Part shown: positions 36,490 to 47,546 of the stretch, one piece after another
How the letters are laid out: each line of letters begins with the position of its first letter
Numbering within the stretch: the first letter of the stretch is position 1
Source of the DNA: Saxidomus purpurata
Lineage: Eukaryota; Mollusca; Bivalvia; Venerida; Veneridae
Assembly: GCA_022818135.1 (NCBI GenBank)
Contig: JAFMSR010000017.1
Location: 42,173,299 to 42,237,298 of the forward strand
Reading direction: 5' to 3'
DNA: 64,000 bases
Translations under genes and position numbers: made by a program
The notes under the pieces: generated by a model
What the model saw: the letters and a program-made list of their open reading frames with translations, nothing else
What the model was told of the DNA's origin: nothing
Database searches by the model: none

Positions 36490-37480
36490 ATTAAAAATAC
36501 GAGAGTTCATTTATGAAGATAACATCGAAATTCTTCTTTCAGCATAATTATGTTCGAAAGGGAACATCATTTTTTTCTATATGATTTTAAAGTGTTTTGA
36601 AGTAGTGATTCAAATATAGGCACTCGTGTAAATACAGCGTTATGACGGTAAACGGTAACGTACAACTTTTACGTTGTCAGCTATATAGTTTGACTTGTGA
36701 TATTAAAATATTCAAAACTGTCAATTTCAGCGTGGAAATACATCTGTAAGAAATTAGCTCGATAATTTTATGTTGTGTCGCAACTAAGTTTCTTCTAAAA
36801 CAGTTCAAACTTACAATGATTAAATTTGATAAATAGCAGATTATCCTGATTGATTTTTAGTTACTGGGTCTCAGATAAGCTTGCAGTGATGTCACGTTTG
36901 AAAAGTAAATTTCGCCTTATAACTGAACAAGCCTTTCACCGATTTTAAACAAAACTGTTCGGATTACTGCCTATGACAAATTGATCCGTTCGGTTTTGGG
37001 ATCAGAAGTCAAGGTCCCTTTCAATAAATACTCCTTAACTTGGCATGGATGACAATTCCGAGCCCCTCATCCTTCCGGGGAAGCAAGGTTTTGTGTGAAA
37101 GGTGGCCGAATGGTTCTTTTATATTAAAGAGCTTTAATACAATGGAAACTGACTGAATAAGGCTGGAAGCATTTGCATCTTCGCTTGTTAGTGAAGCTTC
37201 AAATGAAAAGTCGTTGCATGCCAGCCTATGGGAGTTGCCGATATAAAGCGCGTTTGACATTTGTAAATAGCGTGATTGAAAGTGTATGAAAAGGCAATTT
37301 ATCTGTGTGAAATCATTGAACCTGATCATGAAGCTACTTCGTCTTTTTCGTGCAGACAGTACTATATATAGTTTTATGAAGCATCTTTTTGAGTTTCGAG
37401 GGGACATAATGCTGGAGTCGACCTGTACAAATATAAGTTATGACCATGACAAATCTTGCCGTTAAAAATATCTTTTTTGT
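36490..37480. other. non-coding or unassigned stretch upstream of the first visible HEPN exon
   Basis: The missing 5' exon(s) of the HEPN/Ig gene should lie here or beyond. A 128-codon minus-strand frame at 37407-37021 has no recognisable motif. No ATG exon with a matching donor was found. Confidence 0.35.
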
Positions 37481-37539
37481 GCAGCTTTTAGTAGTGTCAT
37501 TTTGGAGGTGCCCCCCCCCCCTCCCCCCTCCTGAAGATT

Positions 37540-37605
37540 TTGCTCCGAATTGCTCCGACCTGAAGATTTTGCTCCGACCTGAAGATTTTGCTCCAACTGA
37601 TGATG
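37540..37605. repeat. short tandem repeat 'tgaagattttgctccgacc'
   Basis: Three to four copies of a roughly 19-27 base unit adjacent to a C-rich run; also present in the opposite arm at 46690-46752. Confidence 0.7.
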
Positions 37606-38349
37606 TAGTGTATGTAGCTTGTTTCAAGGGAAATAAACGTTATCAAGACGTGCGTTAAAGCTGAGGAAGAGTTATCCTTCCTGATATGCTGTTCTTTACA
37701 TTTATAAACACTCCGTATCAAGGGAAATAAACGTTATAAAACGTACATTAAATCTGGGGAAAGAGTAATTCTTTCTTTAAAAGTCAAGAAGGTATAAATT
37801 TAATACAGCAAATGTGCGTGTAACAGTCATTTGTTAGCAGCTGTACATAAATCTTTTTTGTTCCTGACCAACCTCCCTGAGTAGAACAATGGTGTGCGAA
37901 ATTTACTTTATGCAATTAATATATTATCTGGAAGAGTAGTCCATTGCACAAATTAGGGTTATTAAGATGATAGGCCTAGTGCAAATTTAAACAGCAAAAA
38001 CTATAGAGCCTTGTCAGACCACAGGAAAACAAATTTATGAGCCTTTTATGAGCGTGTATTTTATAAAGGATAAAGTCTGTGTATATACTATATTTTACAG
38101 TGGACATTGAAATATGATATTATATCTGATAAATGTTTGTGCTTGAATTCGTTAAAACTAATTTCTATGTATTTGTGTGATATTAACATTTTTTTGAATG
38201 ATAAATGAAACTTATTTCTAAATATTTGTATAATATTAACATTTTTGTGAATAAATGAAGTTGGCGATTGTTGTAGAGGTTTAATACATTTCAGCACAGT
38301 TTCTCTGTTTTCATCTTATTAAGTGTACTACATAAAAAAAAGAAACATC

Positions 38350-39535
38350 ATGTTAATAAATGACGCAAACACCATGTTCAACAATATGGTAACTGATTAC
38401 CGTGTTATTGCTATGCGGATGTCTGCCAGACAACAAGAGCTGCAGAGAGAGGTTTGTTAGATTATATTACTTTGATATCCTATCTAAATACAGAAATATT
38501 TTTTTTGAAATGTTTGTACAGTCATTTTGCTGTAATTCACCTAATAACCCATGCGAACTGAAATGGTTAATATAATAAACACTTTGTGTATTTAAAATAT
38601 ATAACCTTCCTCTTTTAGAATGAGTTACTAAAGCAAGAACTGCAAAAGGCAAGGGATGATGCAAATATGCATCTGAATGCGCTGCGTCGTGCTGATGCAA
38701 CTGTGCGTCATCTGGAAAGCCGACAAGAAGCTTTTAATGAAATGAAAGAAATGGTAATACTTTTTACAAATGCATATAATAACTTGCCAGACAACATCGC
38801 GAATAACAAGCAAACAGTACTTTAAGCATTGTGATTGTAGTAAGGAGTGATATTCTATAGAAGGAGAATCTAAGAAACCCAATTTTTCAGGAACTAACCA
38901 CTTATAAAATGAAGGAAATATATTCTTTTTCATTCTTATCACAATAAATGAGCAACAGTTTAAAATACAAGATCTTTTTATTCAGATGCAGTCCATGAAA
39001 AATATGATGGGTACAGCAACAGGGCAGTCAACTAAAACAGCGGAAGAAATGAAGGAGATGGTAATAATTTTCATTAATACTTTATTATAGGTTGCCTCTG
39101 TTATTCAGGTTACAGAATTTTGTTCACTGTAGTCTCCCATCTTTAGAAAAATCTAGGTTCTCCTCTCAGCTGCTGACCATGATCCTTTATGTGAAAACAC
39201 TTGCTAGTTTATGTAGGAAGGCAGCAGTCTAGTACTGATATTTCATAGGAACCATTATAAGTAAACTATCTGCTTGTATATGACGGAAAAAAATTGTTAT
39301 GAATGGGAAACGAAACTACGAAATTGTAACATGTTAACAAGATGATAATACTTTAAGCATTGTGCAAGAGTTTACCTAACCCTTTGTGCGCTTTTTAAAC
39401 ACTGCCGACTTGCAAAGAACACCCACACTGTTGAAAAAAACGAGCGTTTCAATATTTTCATTTCTTACTGCAGCAAACAAACACCATGAAAATGATTCAT
39501 AATCTCCATCTAAAGATGGATGAGGAAATAAGCAG
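38350..39535 (+). CDS. small coiled-coil gene, four exons in the left arm
   Basis: Exons 38350-38451 (starts ATG, 34 codons), 38619-38753 (45 codons), 38986-39060 (25 codons) and 39474-39535, all with AG/GT ends. Joins are phase 0, and the last ends in phase 2. Translation is charged and helical ('ARQQELQRE', 'NELLKQELQKARDDANMHL', 'LESRQEAFNEMKEM', 'TKTAEEMKEM'). Exons 2 and 3 end in the same E-M-K-E-M, suggesting exon duplication. The next exon is unclear: an 11-base micro-exon (42034-42044) and/or a segment at 42631 beyond the retroelement, both leading quickly to a stop. I do not recognise the family. Confidence 0.55.
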
Positions 39536-39704
39536 GTATGTTTATAATACAGCAAACTAAGAAATTGCAAGTAACAAGCTTTTATTCCTTTTTAGTAACA
39601 GTACATGTTAGAACAGTCAACATTCATTAAAACTTTGTAATAACAGCAAATTATCTATTTGCATAATAAAAGTAAACTATCAAGAAATTAAGTTTTAACA
39701 AAAA

Positions 39705-41085
39705 GTGGTCACTGATCACATCAGCGAAATTTCTTATTTGAAATTTCGTATAGATGATCAACATATTAAACTTCCTACTATGTACTGGATTCCTAAATTA
39801 CATAAACAACCATATAAAGCTCGTTTCATCGCTAATTCAAGCTCTTGTACCACTACAAATATTTCAAAACTATTAACATCTTGCCTAACTGCTATAAAAA
39901 CCCACGTGAAAAGATATTGTGATAAAGTATACGGAAACTCTGGTAAACATTTATTTTGGTCGATCAAAAATTCTGGCGAAATCCTGGATAAGTTTAAAGT
40001 TAATAATAACAAAGTAACTTCAGTCAGTACATACGATGTTTCTACTCTGTATACCACTTTACCACATAATTTAATAAATGACAAGCTAACTGCCCTAATT
40101 CAAAAGACTTTTGCCAGGGAGAATGCTACATTTCTCGCCTGCAATTTCGATAAAGCTTTTTTTACTAGCTGTATTGTTAAACATTATACTATGTGGACCT
40201 GTGACGAAGTTTGTAAAGCCCTTTCCTTTTTATTGAACAACATTTATATAAGGTATAAGGTTTGGGAATGCAGTTTTCAGACAAGTAATCGGTATTCCCA
40301 TGGGAACAAATTATCAACCCCTTGTCGCAGATTTGTTTTTATATTATTATGAAAGAGACTTTATGTTGAGTCTTTCTCCAGATACGCAGGCAGACATTAT
40401 CACTGCTTTTAATAATACATCACGCTATCTGGATGATATTCTTAATATGGATAACCCGTTTTTTGGTCAATTGGTGGACACTATTTATCCCCGGGAACTC
40501 CAGTTAATTAAAACTAACAATTTGGATACTGGTGCTTCATTTTTAGATTTACATCTCTCTATTTATAACAATATTATACATACCAAAATTTATGACAAGA
40601 GGGATGATTTTAATTTTAGTATTGTAAATTTCCCCCATTTGGATGGGGATGTACCTCATGCTACATCTTATGGGGTATACATTTCTCAGTTAATTCGGTT
40701 TGCCAGAGCGTGTAGTCATGTTGAGGATTTCAATGAACGTAATCAATATATTACAAATAAACTTCTTCAACAGGGTTACCGTTATTACAAATTGCGTAAA
40801 TATTTTGCTAAATTTTACTATCGTAATTCTGATTTGGTTTTGAAATTCAATAGTAATCTAAAGACTCTTCTGCGAGAAGGTATTTCAAAACCCGATTTTT
40901 ATGGGGATGTGGTTTACAAACTTCGTAAGATTTTGGGTCATGGCAATTTTCCAACTGTATTTGCTAAAATTGTAAAACGTTTTGTTAAAAGAGGTTACGA
41001 CCCAACTGTTTTGAGACACACCGCATGTTTGGTGTTCAACCCGTTTACAGTTGGACGCTATGCTTCCCTCTTTGATTGTGTCTGA
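39705..41085 (+). pseudogene. Penelope-like reverse transcriptase, two overlapping frames
   Basis: Frame 1 (39705 to about 40270) covers RT motifs 1-A; frame 2 (about 40272-41085) covers motifs B-E and the C-terminal region. The shift falls just before motif B (the 'RQVIGIPMGTN' region). Catalytic Asp residues of A (TYDVS) and C (YLDD) are present, so only the shift and the lost N-terminus disable it. The copy at 44.5 kb and the one at 9.7-10.7 kb belong to the same family. Confidence 0.8.
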
Positions 41086-41540
41086 CGGAAGAGGGGGAGG
41101 ACTCTGTGATGGGCAGTTTTTAAATCCCACCGGGACGAAACTGTTTTGATTTCTGTCCTCTGGCCTGTTTCGTCGGGCCCTTAAGGGTGTTTCTCTTGGT
41201 GCTCTGCCTTCTGCAAAGGCATTGAGTACATACGTTTTTTTGGTTCTCAAGGTTTGCTTTTTATATATTTATACACGAGCATTTTTGTGTTTTACATACC
41301 ATGCCTTTTGTTTCCATTGCGTGTGTTAGAGATTCACCTAGCAGGGATTACTTTTATTTACACTGTCCTGTGACTTTGGAACATGGTGGGGGTAAGAGTG
41401 AGGTTGGGTGCGCACCATAAACCGGTTTAAGCTCCCCAGTGGTGTTTTTGCCACTGACCGTTCCAAGGCGGTGCCCCACTGTGTTCCTTTAATTGTTCGT
41501 TTTGTCCTCGTGTGTTTGCTTTGTATGCTAGTGTGTGTTG

Positions 41541-41715
<175 letters not shown>

Positions 41716-41802
41716 ACTTCTGGGTGCTGTGGGGCTCGTTTTGGGGAGGCTGCGTTTTTGGTACGTGGCATTCCCTGTTTGATATTATTTTTGTTTTTAA
41801 CA

Positions 41803-42620
41803 CAACAGAATCAATATAACAGCACATAACATATTAGTTTTTATAACATGTTAAGTATAATGATATTAAAATATTTCCACTGCTAGACATTAGCACCGAG
41901 TATATCATGATTGAACAATACAAATTTACAACCTGTAAAACTTTAGCATTATTTTTACAAATAGTATTTTATAAAAAAATATCATTTGCAAAATGTATTT
42001 TAAAAGAAAGTTAGTTATTTTTTATTTTTTCAGTGAAAGCAAAAGTAAAGTCCTAGTGGTTAGTAATCATTTTACACTATATTAAGTGTATTTTAGCTTG
42101 TATTTTTACCTTATTTGAACACTTACAAAATACATTGGTATGTATTAAAAGGATTTAGTAAACAGATCTGAAAAGCTACCATACCAAAATAGTTTTTAAA
42201 AAGTATTTCAGTTACTTCAGCCATACGTTAAAATACGTCGTAAGCGAGATTGTCATGGTGACACGATTAAATTACATTTTTTTGAAAGAATACTAAGGAC
42301 ACACTGCGAGCCTGTACTTTGAATAGCGTTCATTTTAGCGGAGTGAGCGCTGTAGGAAAACATTATTTTAATTTTGCGTATATTTTAAATGAATAGTTTT
42401 AGATAAAAGCTTATTATTTGATTTAAACTCTTGCTTGTTGCTAGACGTTTTTGTATACTCTTAGTTAAATGGTAAACACCACCTATTGGAAAAATGACCG
42501 AGAAAGAGAAGTCACAAAGCAACACCTCTGTTTATTAGCTACATTTATTTTTTTCTTCTAAAATCATCTACATTTCTTTAATATAAAAGCATGAGTTTTA
42601 ATAAAACAGATACAAGTTTT
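41803..42620. other. AT-rich spacer
   Basis: No gene apart from a possible 11-base micro-exon at 42034-42044 (acceptor TTTTTTCAG, donor GTAAAG) of the coiled-coil gene. Confidence 0.3.
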
Positions 42621-42784
42621 CTATTTCCAGATGGAACAAATGAATGAAGTCAGTCAATTCGTTAATAGAAATGTCACAGATCATAAAGTTTTTTTTTATA
42701 TATACAAAAGACACGCAGCTCACTTTAGCTCCGACAATAACGTTTTCCTGTTAGCCGAACAAGTTCGACAGTCCTGTTATACAT

Positions 42785-42909
42785 GTATCACTCTCACTCA
42801 GTATCTTCAATTTGTTCCGTATCTTCTTCCTCTTCCAACTGTGGAGTGACGTAATTGTCCAGCACTTTAACAGAAATCTCCGTTTAAGAATGGCGTACTT
42901 TAAGGCTTC
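42785..42909 (-). repeat. inverted copy of the C2H2 gene's 3' end
   Basis: The reverse complement of about 44396-44523, with one substitution and a 4-base deletion. It therefore carries the antisense of the last codons of the zinc-finger gene. Confidence 0.9.
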
Positions 42910-43175
42910 TTTGAACACTTTGAGAGAGGTGATATACATACCGACTGATGAAAACGTTGCAGCTGGATTTCATGTTTCAACACCCCACACGCCTACCACC
43001 GAGGAGTCACTTCAGATACCATCCAACACAGCATGCTGGGCATATGACAATATTGAAGTACCGCTCGAATACTGCGGAAATTGCAATGTCGCGAGATACT
43101 GTAGCAAACATTGTCAACTTGAGGACTGGTCCCGTTTTCATCAGTCGATATGTATATCACCTCTCTCAAAGTGAA
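42910..43175 (+). pseudogene. MYND zinc-finger fragment inside a small inverted repeat
   Basis: The open frame ends at 43174. The MYND signature is C-x2-C-x4-Y-C-x3-C-Q-x2-D-W-x2-F-H-x3-C ('EYCGNC', 'ARYCSKHC', 'EDWSRFHQSIC'). The first ligand pair, normally C-x2-C, reads C-W-A-Y, so one ligand is lost. The fragment is bounded by 41-base inverted repeats (42916-42956 and 43133-43173, one mismatch), and the upstream part of the frame is antisense C2H2 sequence. MYND fingers bind proline-rich partner peptides. Probably a rearranged, non-functional piece. Confidence 0.6.
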
Positions 43176-43184
43176 AATAGTGGC

Positions 43185-43305
43185 GATGGAAAGAAGGGGA
43201 AAATAAGACAAAATATAGAAAATGAGGTAAGAGGAGGAAAGGTGCGGGAAAAAGGAGGGAAGGAGGAGGGAAAAGGGAGGAAGGAGGAGGAGAGAGGAGG
43301 GTAAA
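43185..43305 (+). repeat. purine-rich (GGA/GAA) tract
   Basis: Strongly strand-asymmetric A/G sequence ('ggagggaaggaggaggg') just after the MYND fragment. Confidence 0.85.
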
Positions 43306-43492
43306 AATGTGAATAATTAGGTCGAACTGATGGATAAGCTGGTAGTAAGTAGGATACCTATTTACGTGTGAATATCGATATAACTGCAACGGCGGTCTTA
43401 AGTCTTGAGTCTTGAATGATAAATAAACATAATGACATTTTTGTCTTCAGTGATTGCTTGGATGTCAAGAAGTGTAGACGTACACTCGAGAA

Positions 43493-44513
43493 CAATGGAT
43501 ATATTCGATACAAAAGAAAAGAGGAAGTTTGAGGAAGTTTAAAAGGAGCGCATCTCGTAAAAGCCATGTGCCTCATTCTGAAATGTATATACGGATGGTC
43601 CTCCCAGCGGAGCAGACGACAGCTATAGCTAAGAGTATGCTTGAACGTCAGTCCAAACCTAAAGTGACATTAATCGAACTGGAATTGCAACGAATGAAAG
43701 AAGTCAGTGAAACACGGAAGCGTTCCAGAGTGAAGTTAGATGGTATTAGTAACAAGAGTACCAAGAAACCTAGACAGAGGGCACCATCTGCGAGCAGAAA
43801 GCCGAAGCAGACCTCAAAAGAAGATGAAAACGTCACTACTATTGGACAGGTATTAAACTGAACACTTACATGACACCTCCTCATTTGCAGTTTAGCCTTC
43901 AAGCGCGATGTTCGAATGTGATATCTGTTTCAAAGGTTTTAGAAGAAGGGATAATATGTTACGGCATAAAAGGTCTACACATCCGGACGAAGATTCAGAG
44001 GAAGACGCGATGTCAGACATTTCTGTACAAGAGGACATCTTTGGACCTGTTGATGAAAACAATTATGATAACGGCGACGACGATATGTCTGTAATCTCTG
44101 AGAAGAGTTTGGATATTGACCTTTGGAAATACATTGTAGAGGAAGCGTTTGATAAGTGCCAGTCGCAGTATGAAACCGAAGTGAATGAGCTTATGAAAGA
44201 AGATACCGAGATCAGTGAAAGTGAAGCCAGAGAAAATGTCTTTGAGGACATGAAAAGCACTTACAGGAAAGCCATGATGAACAATTTCGGTAGAAAATTG
44301 GTGTGGTTCAATGCTATGAAGAAGGATCCCATCTATAAGGCGATAAAGAAGACAGTCAATCAACTAATTGCAACAGAACACTACGAAGGGGAGGAAGCCT
44401 TAAAGTACGCCATTCTTAAACGGAGATTTCTGTTTGATAAAGTGCTGGACAATTACGTCACACCACAGTTGGAAGAGGAAGAAGATACGGAACAAATTGA
44501 AGATACTGAGTGA
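43493..44513 (+). pseudogene. C2H2 zinc-finger gene with acidic tail; 10-base duplication near the start
   Basis: From the ATG at 43493 the frame runs about 12 codons into a tandem 10-base duplication (gaggaagttt twice, about 43521-43540). It then stops, while a shifted frame stays open to 43855 (basic, 'RKRSRVKLDG', 'KKPRQRAPSASRKPK'). A short intron (about 43856-43896) leads in phase 0 to the second part. There C-x2-C-x12-H-x4-H at the start ('FECDICFKGF...HKRSTH') is followed by an acidic helical region to 44513 ('EEEEDTEQIEDTE'). The basic-then-finger layout suggests a DNA-binding nuclear protein. Similar small proteins occur in cnidarian and bivalve mobile elements, but I cannot assign a family. 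Confidence 0.55.
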
Positions 44514-44523
44514 GAGTGATACA
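44396..44523 (+). repeat. 3' end of the C2H2 gene, arm of inverted repeat with 42785-42909
   Basis: The source (sense) copy of the inverted pair. It ends at the same point where the right arm of the long inverted repeat begins. Confidence 0.9.
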
Positions 44524-44526
44524 AGA

Positions 44527-46778
44527 GCTTGAATTAGCGATGAAACGAGCTTTATATGGTTGTTTATGTAATTTAGGAATCCAGTACATAGTAGGAAGTT
44601 TAATATGTTGATCATCTATACGAACTTTCAAATTAGAAATTTCGCTGATGTGATCAGTGACCACATTTTGTTAAAACTTAATTTCTTGATATTTTACTTT
44701 TATTATGCAAATAGATAATTTGCTGTTATTACAAAGTTTTAATGAATGTTGACTGTTCTAACATGTACTGTTACTAAAAAGGAATAAAAGCTTGTTACTT
44801 GCAATTTCTTAGTTTGCTGTATTATAAACATACCTGCTTATTTCCTCATCCATCTTTAGATGGAGATTATGAATCATTTTCATGGTGTTTGTTTGCTGCA
44901 GTAAGAAATGAAAATATTGAAACGCTCGTTGTTTCAACAGTGTGGGTGTTCTTTGCAAGTCGGCAGTGTTTAAAAAGCACACAAAGGGTTAGGTAAACTC
45001 TTGCACAATGCTTAAAGTATTATCATCTTGTTAACATGTTACAATTTCGTAGTTTCGTTTCCCATTCATAACAATTTTTTTCCGTCATATACAAGCAGAT
45101 AGTTTACTTATAATGGTTCCTATGAAATATCAGTACTAGACTGCTGCCTTCCTACATAAACTAGCAAGTGTTTTCACATAAAGGATCATGGTCAGCAGCT
45201 GAGAGGAGAACCTAGATTTTTCTAAAGATGGGAGACTACAGTGAACACAACTCTGTAACCTGAATAACAGAGGCAACCTATAATAAAGTATTAATGAAAA
45301 TTATTACCATCTCCTTCATTTCTTCCGCTGTTTTAGTTGACTGCCCTGTTGCTGTACCCATCATATTTTTCATGGACTGCATTTGAATAAAAAGATCTTG
45401 TATTTTAAACTGTTGCTCATTTATTGTGATACAATGTAAGAATGAAAAAGAATATATTTCCTTCATTGTATAAGTGGTTAGTTCCTGAAAAATTGGGTTT
45501 CTTAGACTCTCCTTCTATAGAATATCACTCCTTACTACAATCACAATGCTTAAAGTACTGTTTGCTTGTTATTCGCGATGTTGTCTGGCAAGTTATTATA
45601 TGCATTTGTAAAAAGTATTACCATTTCTTTCATTTCATTAAAAGCTTCTTGTCGGCTTTCCAGATGACGCACAGTTGCATCAGCACGACGCAGCGCATTC
45701 AGATGCATATTTGCATCATCCCTTGCCTTTTGCAGTTCTTGCTTTAGTAACTCATTTTAAAAGAGGAAGGTTATATATTTTAAATACAAAAAGGGTTTAT
45801 TATATTAACCATTTCAGTTCACATGGGTTATTAGGTGAATTACAGCAAAATGACTGTACAAACATTTAAAAAAAAAAAAATTCTGTATTTAGATAAGATA
45901 TCAAAGTAATATAATCTAACAAACCTCTCTCTGCAGCTCTTGTTGTCTGGCAAGACATCCGCATAGCAATAACACGGTAATCAGTTACCATATTGTTGAA
46001 CATGGTGTTTGCGTCATTTATTAACATGATGTTTCTTTTTTTTATGTAGTACACTTAATAAGATGAAAACAGAGAAACTGTGCTGAAATGTATTAAACCT
46101 CTACAACAATCGCCAACTTCATTTATTCACAAAAATGTTAATATTATACAAATATTTAGAAATAAGTTTCATTTATCATTCAAAAAAATGTTAATATCAC
46201 ACAAATACATAGAAATTAGTTTTAACGAATTCAAGCACAAACATTTATCAGATATAATATCATATTTCAATGTCCACTGTAAAAATATAGTATATACACA
46301 GACTTTATCCTTTATAAAATACACGCTCATAAAAGGCTCATAAATTTGTTTTCCTGTGGTCTGACAAGGCTCTATACTTTTAGCTGTTTAAATTTGCACT
46401 AGGCCTATCATCTTAATAACCCTAATTTGTGCAATGGACTACTCTTCCAGATAATATATTAATTGCATAAAGTAAATTTCGCACACCATTGTTCTACTCA
46501 GTGAGGTTGGTCAGGAACAAAAAAGATTTATGTACAGCTGCTAACAAATGACTGTTACACGCACATTTGCTGTATTAAATTTATACCTTCTTGACTTTTA
46601 AAGAAAGAATTACTCTTTCCCCAGATTTAATGTACGTTTTATAACGTTTATTTCCCTTGGTAGCTACATACACTACATCATCAGTTGGAGCAAAATCTTC
46701 AGGTCGGAGCAAAATCTTCAGGTCGGAGCAATTCGGAGCAAAATCTTCAGGGGGGGCACCTCCAAAATGACACTACTG
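44527..46778 (-). repeat. right arm of the long inverted repeat
   Basis: The reverse complement of 37488-39847. It includes the 5' part of the Penelope-like RT (minus strand, 'RIDDQHIKLPTMYWIPKLHK', ending at the junction 44527) and copies of all four coiled-coil exons. Exon 1 here has an extra base ('atgtcttgcc' for 'atgtctgcc'), which shifts its frame; exon 3 is intact ('MQSMKNMMGTATGQSTK'). The 100-base duplication of the left arm is absent. Confidence 0.9.
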
Positions 46779-46779
46779 C

Positions 46780-47540
46780 TTTTATCGGATGTTGGTAACT
46801 TTCAACAGCCAATGAAATGACAAGTTGAATGTGTAACATTATTTGTATTAAAAAAGTAAGGCACCTTTTAATTGTATAATACCTCATAAAAAGGATAGAT
46901 AGATATTCTTGCATTTTCAGTCTTTCGCGCATGGTTTTATAAGTGTAGTATGTAAATAGTTCATATTTATAAACATAAATGTTGTTACCGCCAAACTAAT
47001 GTTAATTATGAGTGTAGATTTAGTATACACTCTTGACCAGTGAAAAACGGTCAATGATTACGAGCAACATAATTGATAAGAAAAGCAAGGATTGAGTTTG
47101 TTTTCCTGATGCATCTGTCACGGTACAGACTTTATCACCATTAGGGGAAAACATGTGAAAGCGGCCGCTAAGCTCAGACGGGAGAGCATTTGCATTGCGA
47201 GCGAGGGGTCTCGGGTTCACGTCCCAGTGAGGGTGCACATTTTTCTCACCCTTTGACATTTGGCGCATTCTTACTGCTTGAAAATAAAACTTGACATCTT
47301 TTTTTTATTTGATAAAAGAACTCAGGAACCAATGGATATAAGTTCATGAATCATAAAAGAAGTATACAATAGCATTATGCTGCACCGCACGTGCAATATT
47401 TGTCAGGATTAGATAAGTATATCTAGAATCATTTCCATTTAGTTGTTAATTTCTTATATATTCCATATGAAAACGTTGCAACATTTATTGCTCTGAAACC
47501 GGTTATTAAAATTTAATTGTATTGGAATTAACGACCACTT
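46780..47540. other. non-coding stretch with a tRNA-like unit
   Basis: Nothing else recognised besides the tRNA-like sequence at 47162-47236. Confidence 0.4.
47162..47236 (+). repeat. tRNA-like sequence, probable SINE head or tRNA pseudogene
   Basis: A box 'taagctcagacgggagagca' and B box 'gggttcacgtccc' at tRNA spacing. The acceptor stem does not pair cleanly and no CCA-type end is seen. A working tRNA is unlikely. Confidence 0.5.
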
Positions 47541-47546
47541 TTTTAT

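Larger units (their letters stand above)
37488..39847 (+). repeat. left arm of a long inverted repeat
   Basis: The whole segment recurs in reverse complement at 44527-46778. The left boundary is 'agtagtgtcattttggaggt'. The right boundary falls inside the Penelope-like coding region after 'gctaattcaagctcttgta'. Differences include a tandem duplication of about 100 bases in this arm only (about 37621-37722, 'caagggaaataaacgttat'), a longer C run, and scattered single-base changes. It contains coiled-coil exons and the 5' part of a Penelope-like RT. Confidence 0.9.

Noticed and set aside
37021..37407. 128-codon minus-strand frame
   Set aside because: No recognisable domain and no splice or start context; kept as unassigned.
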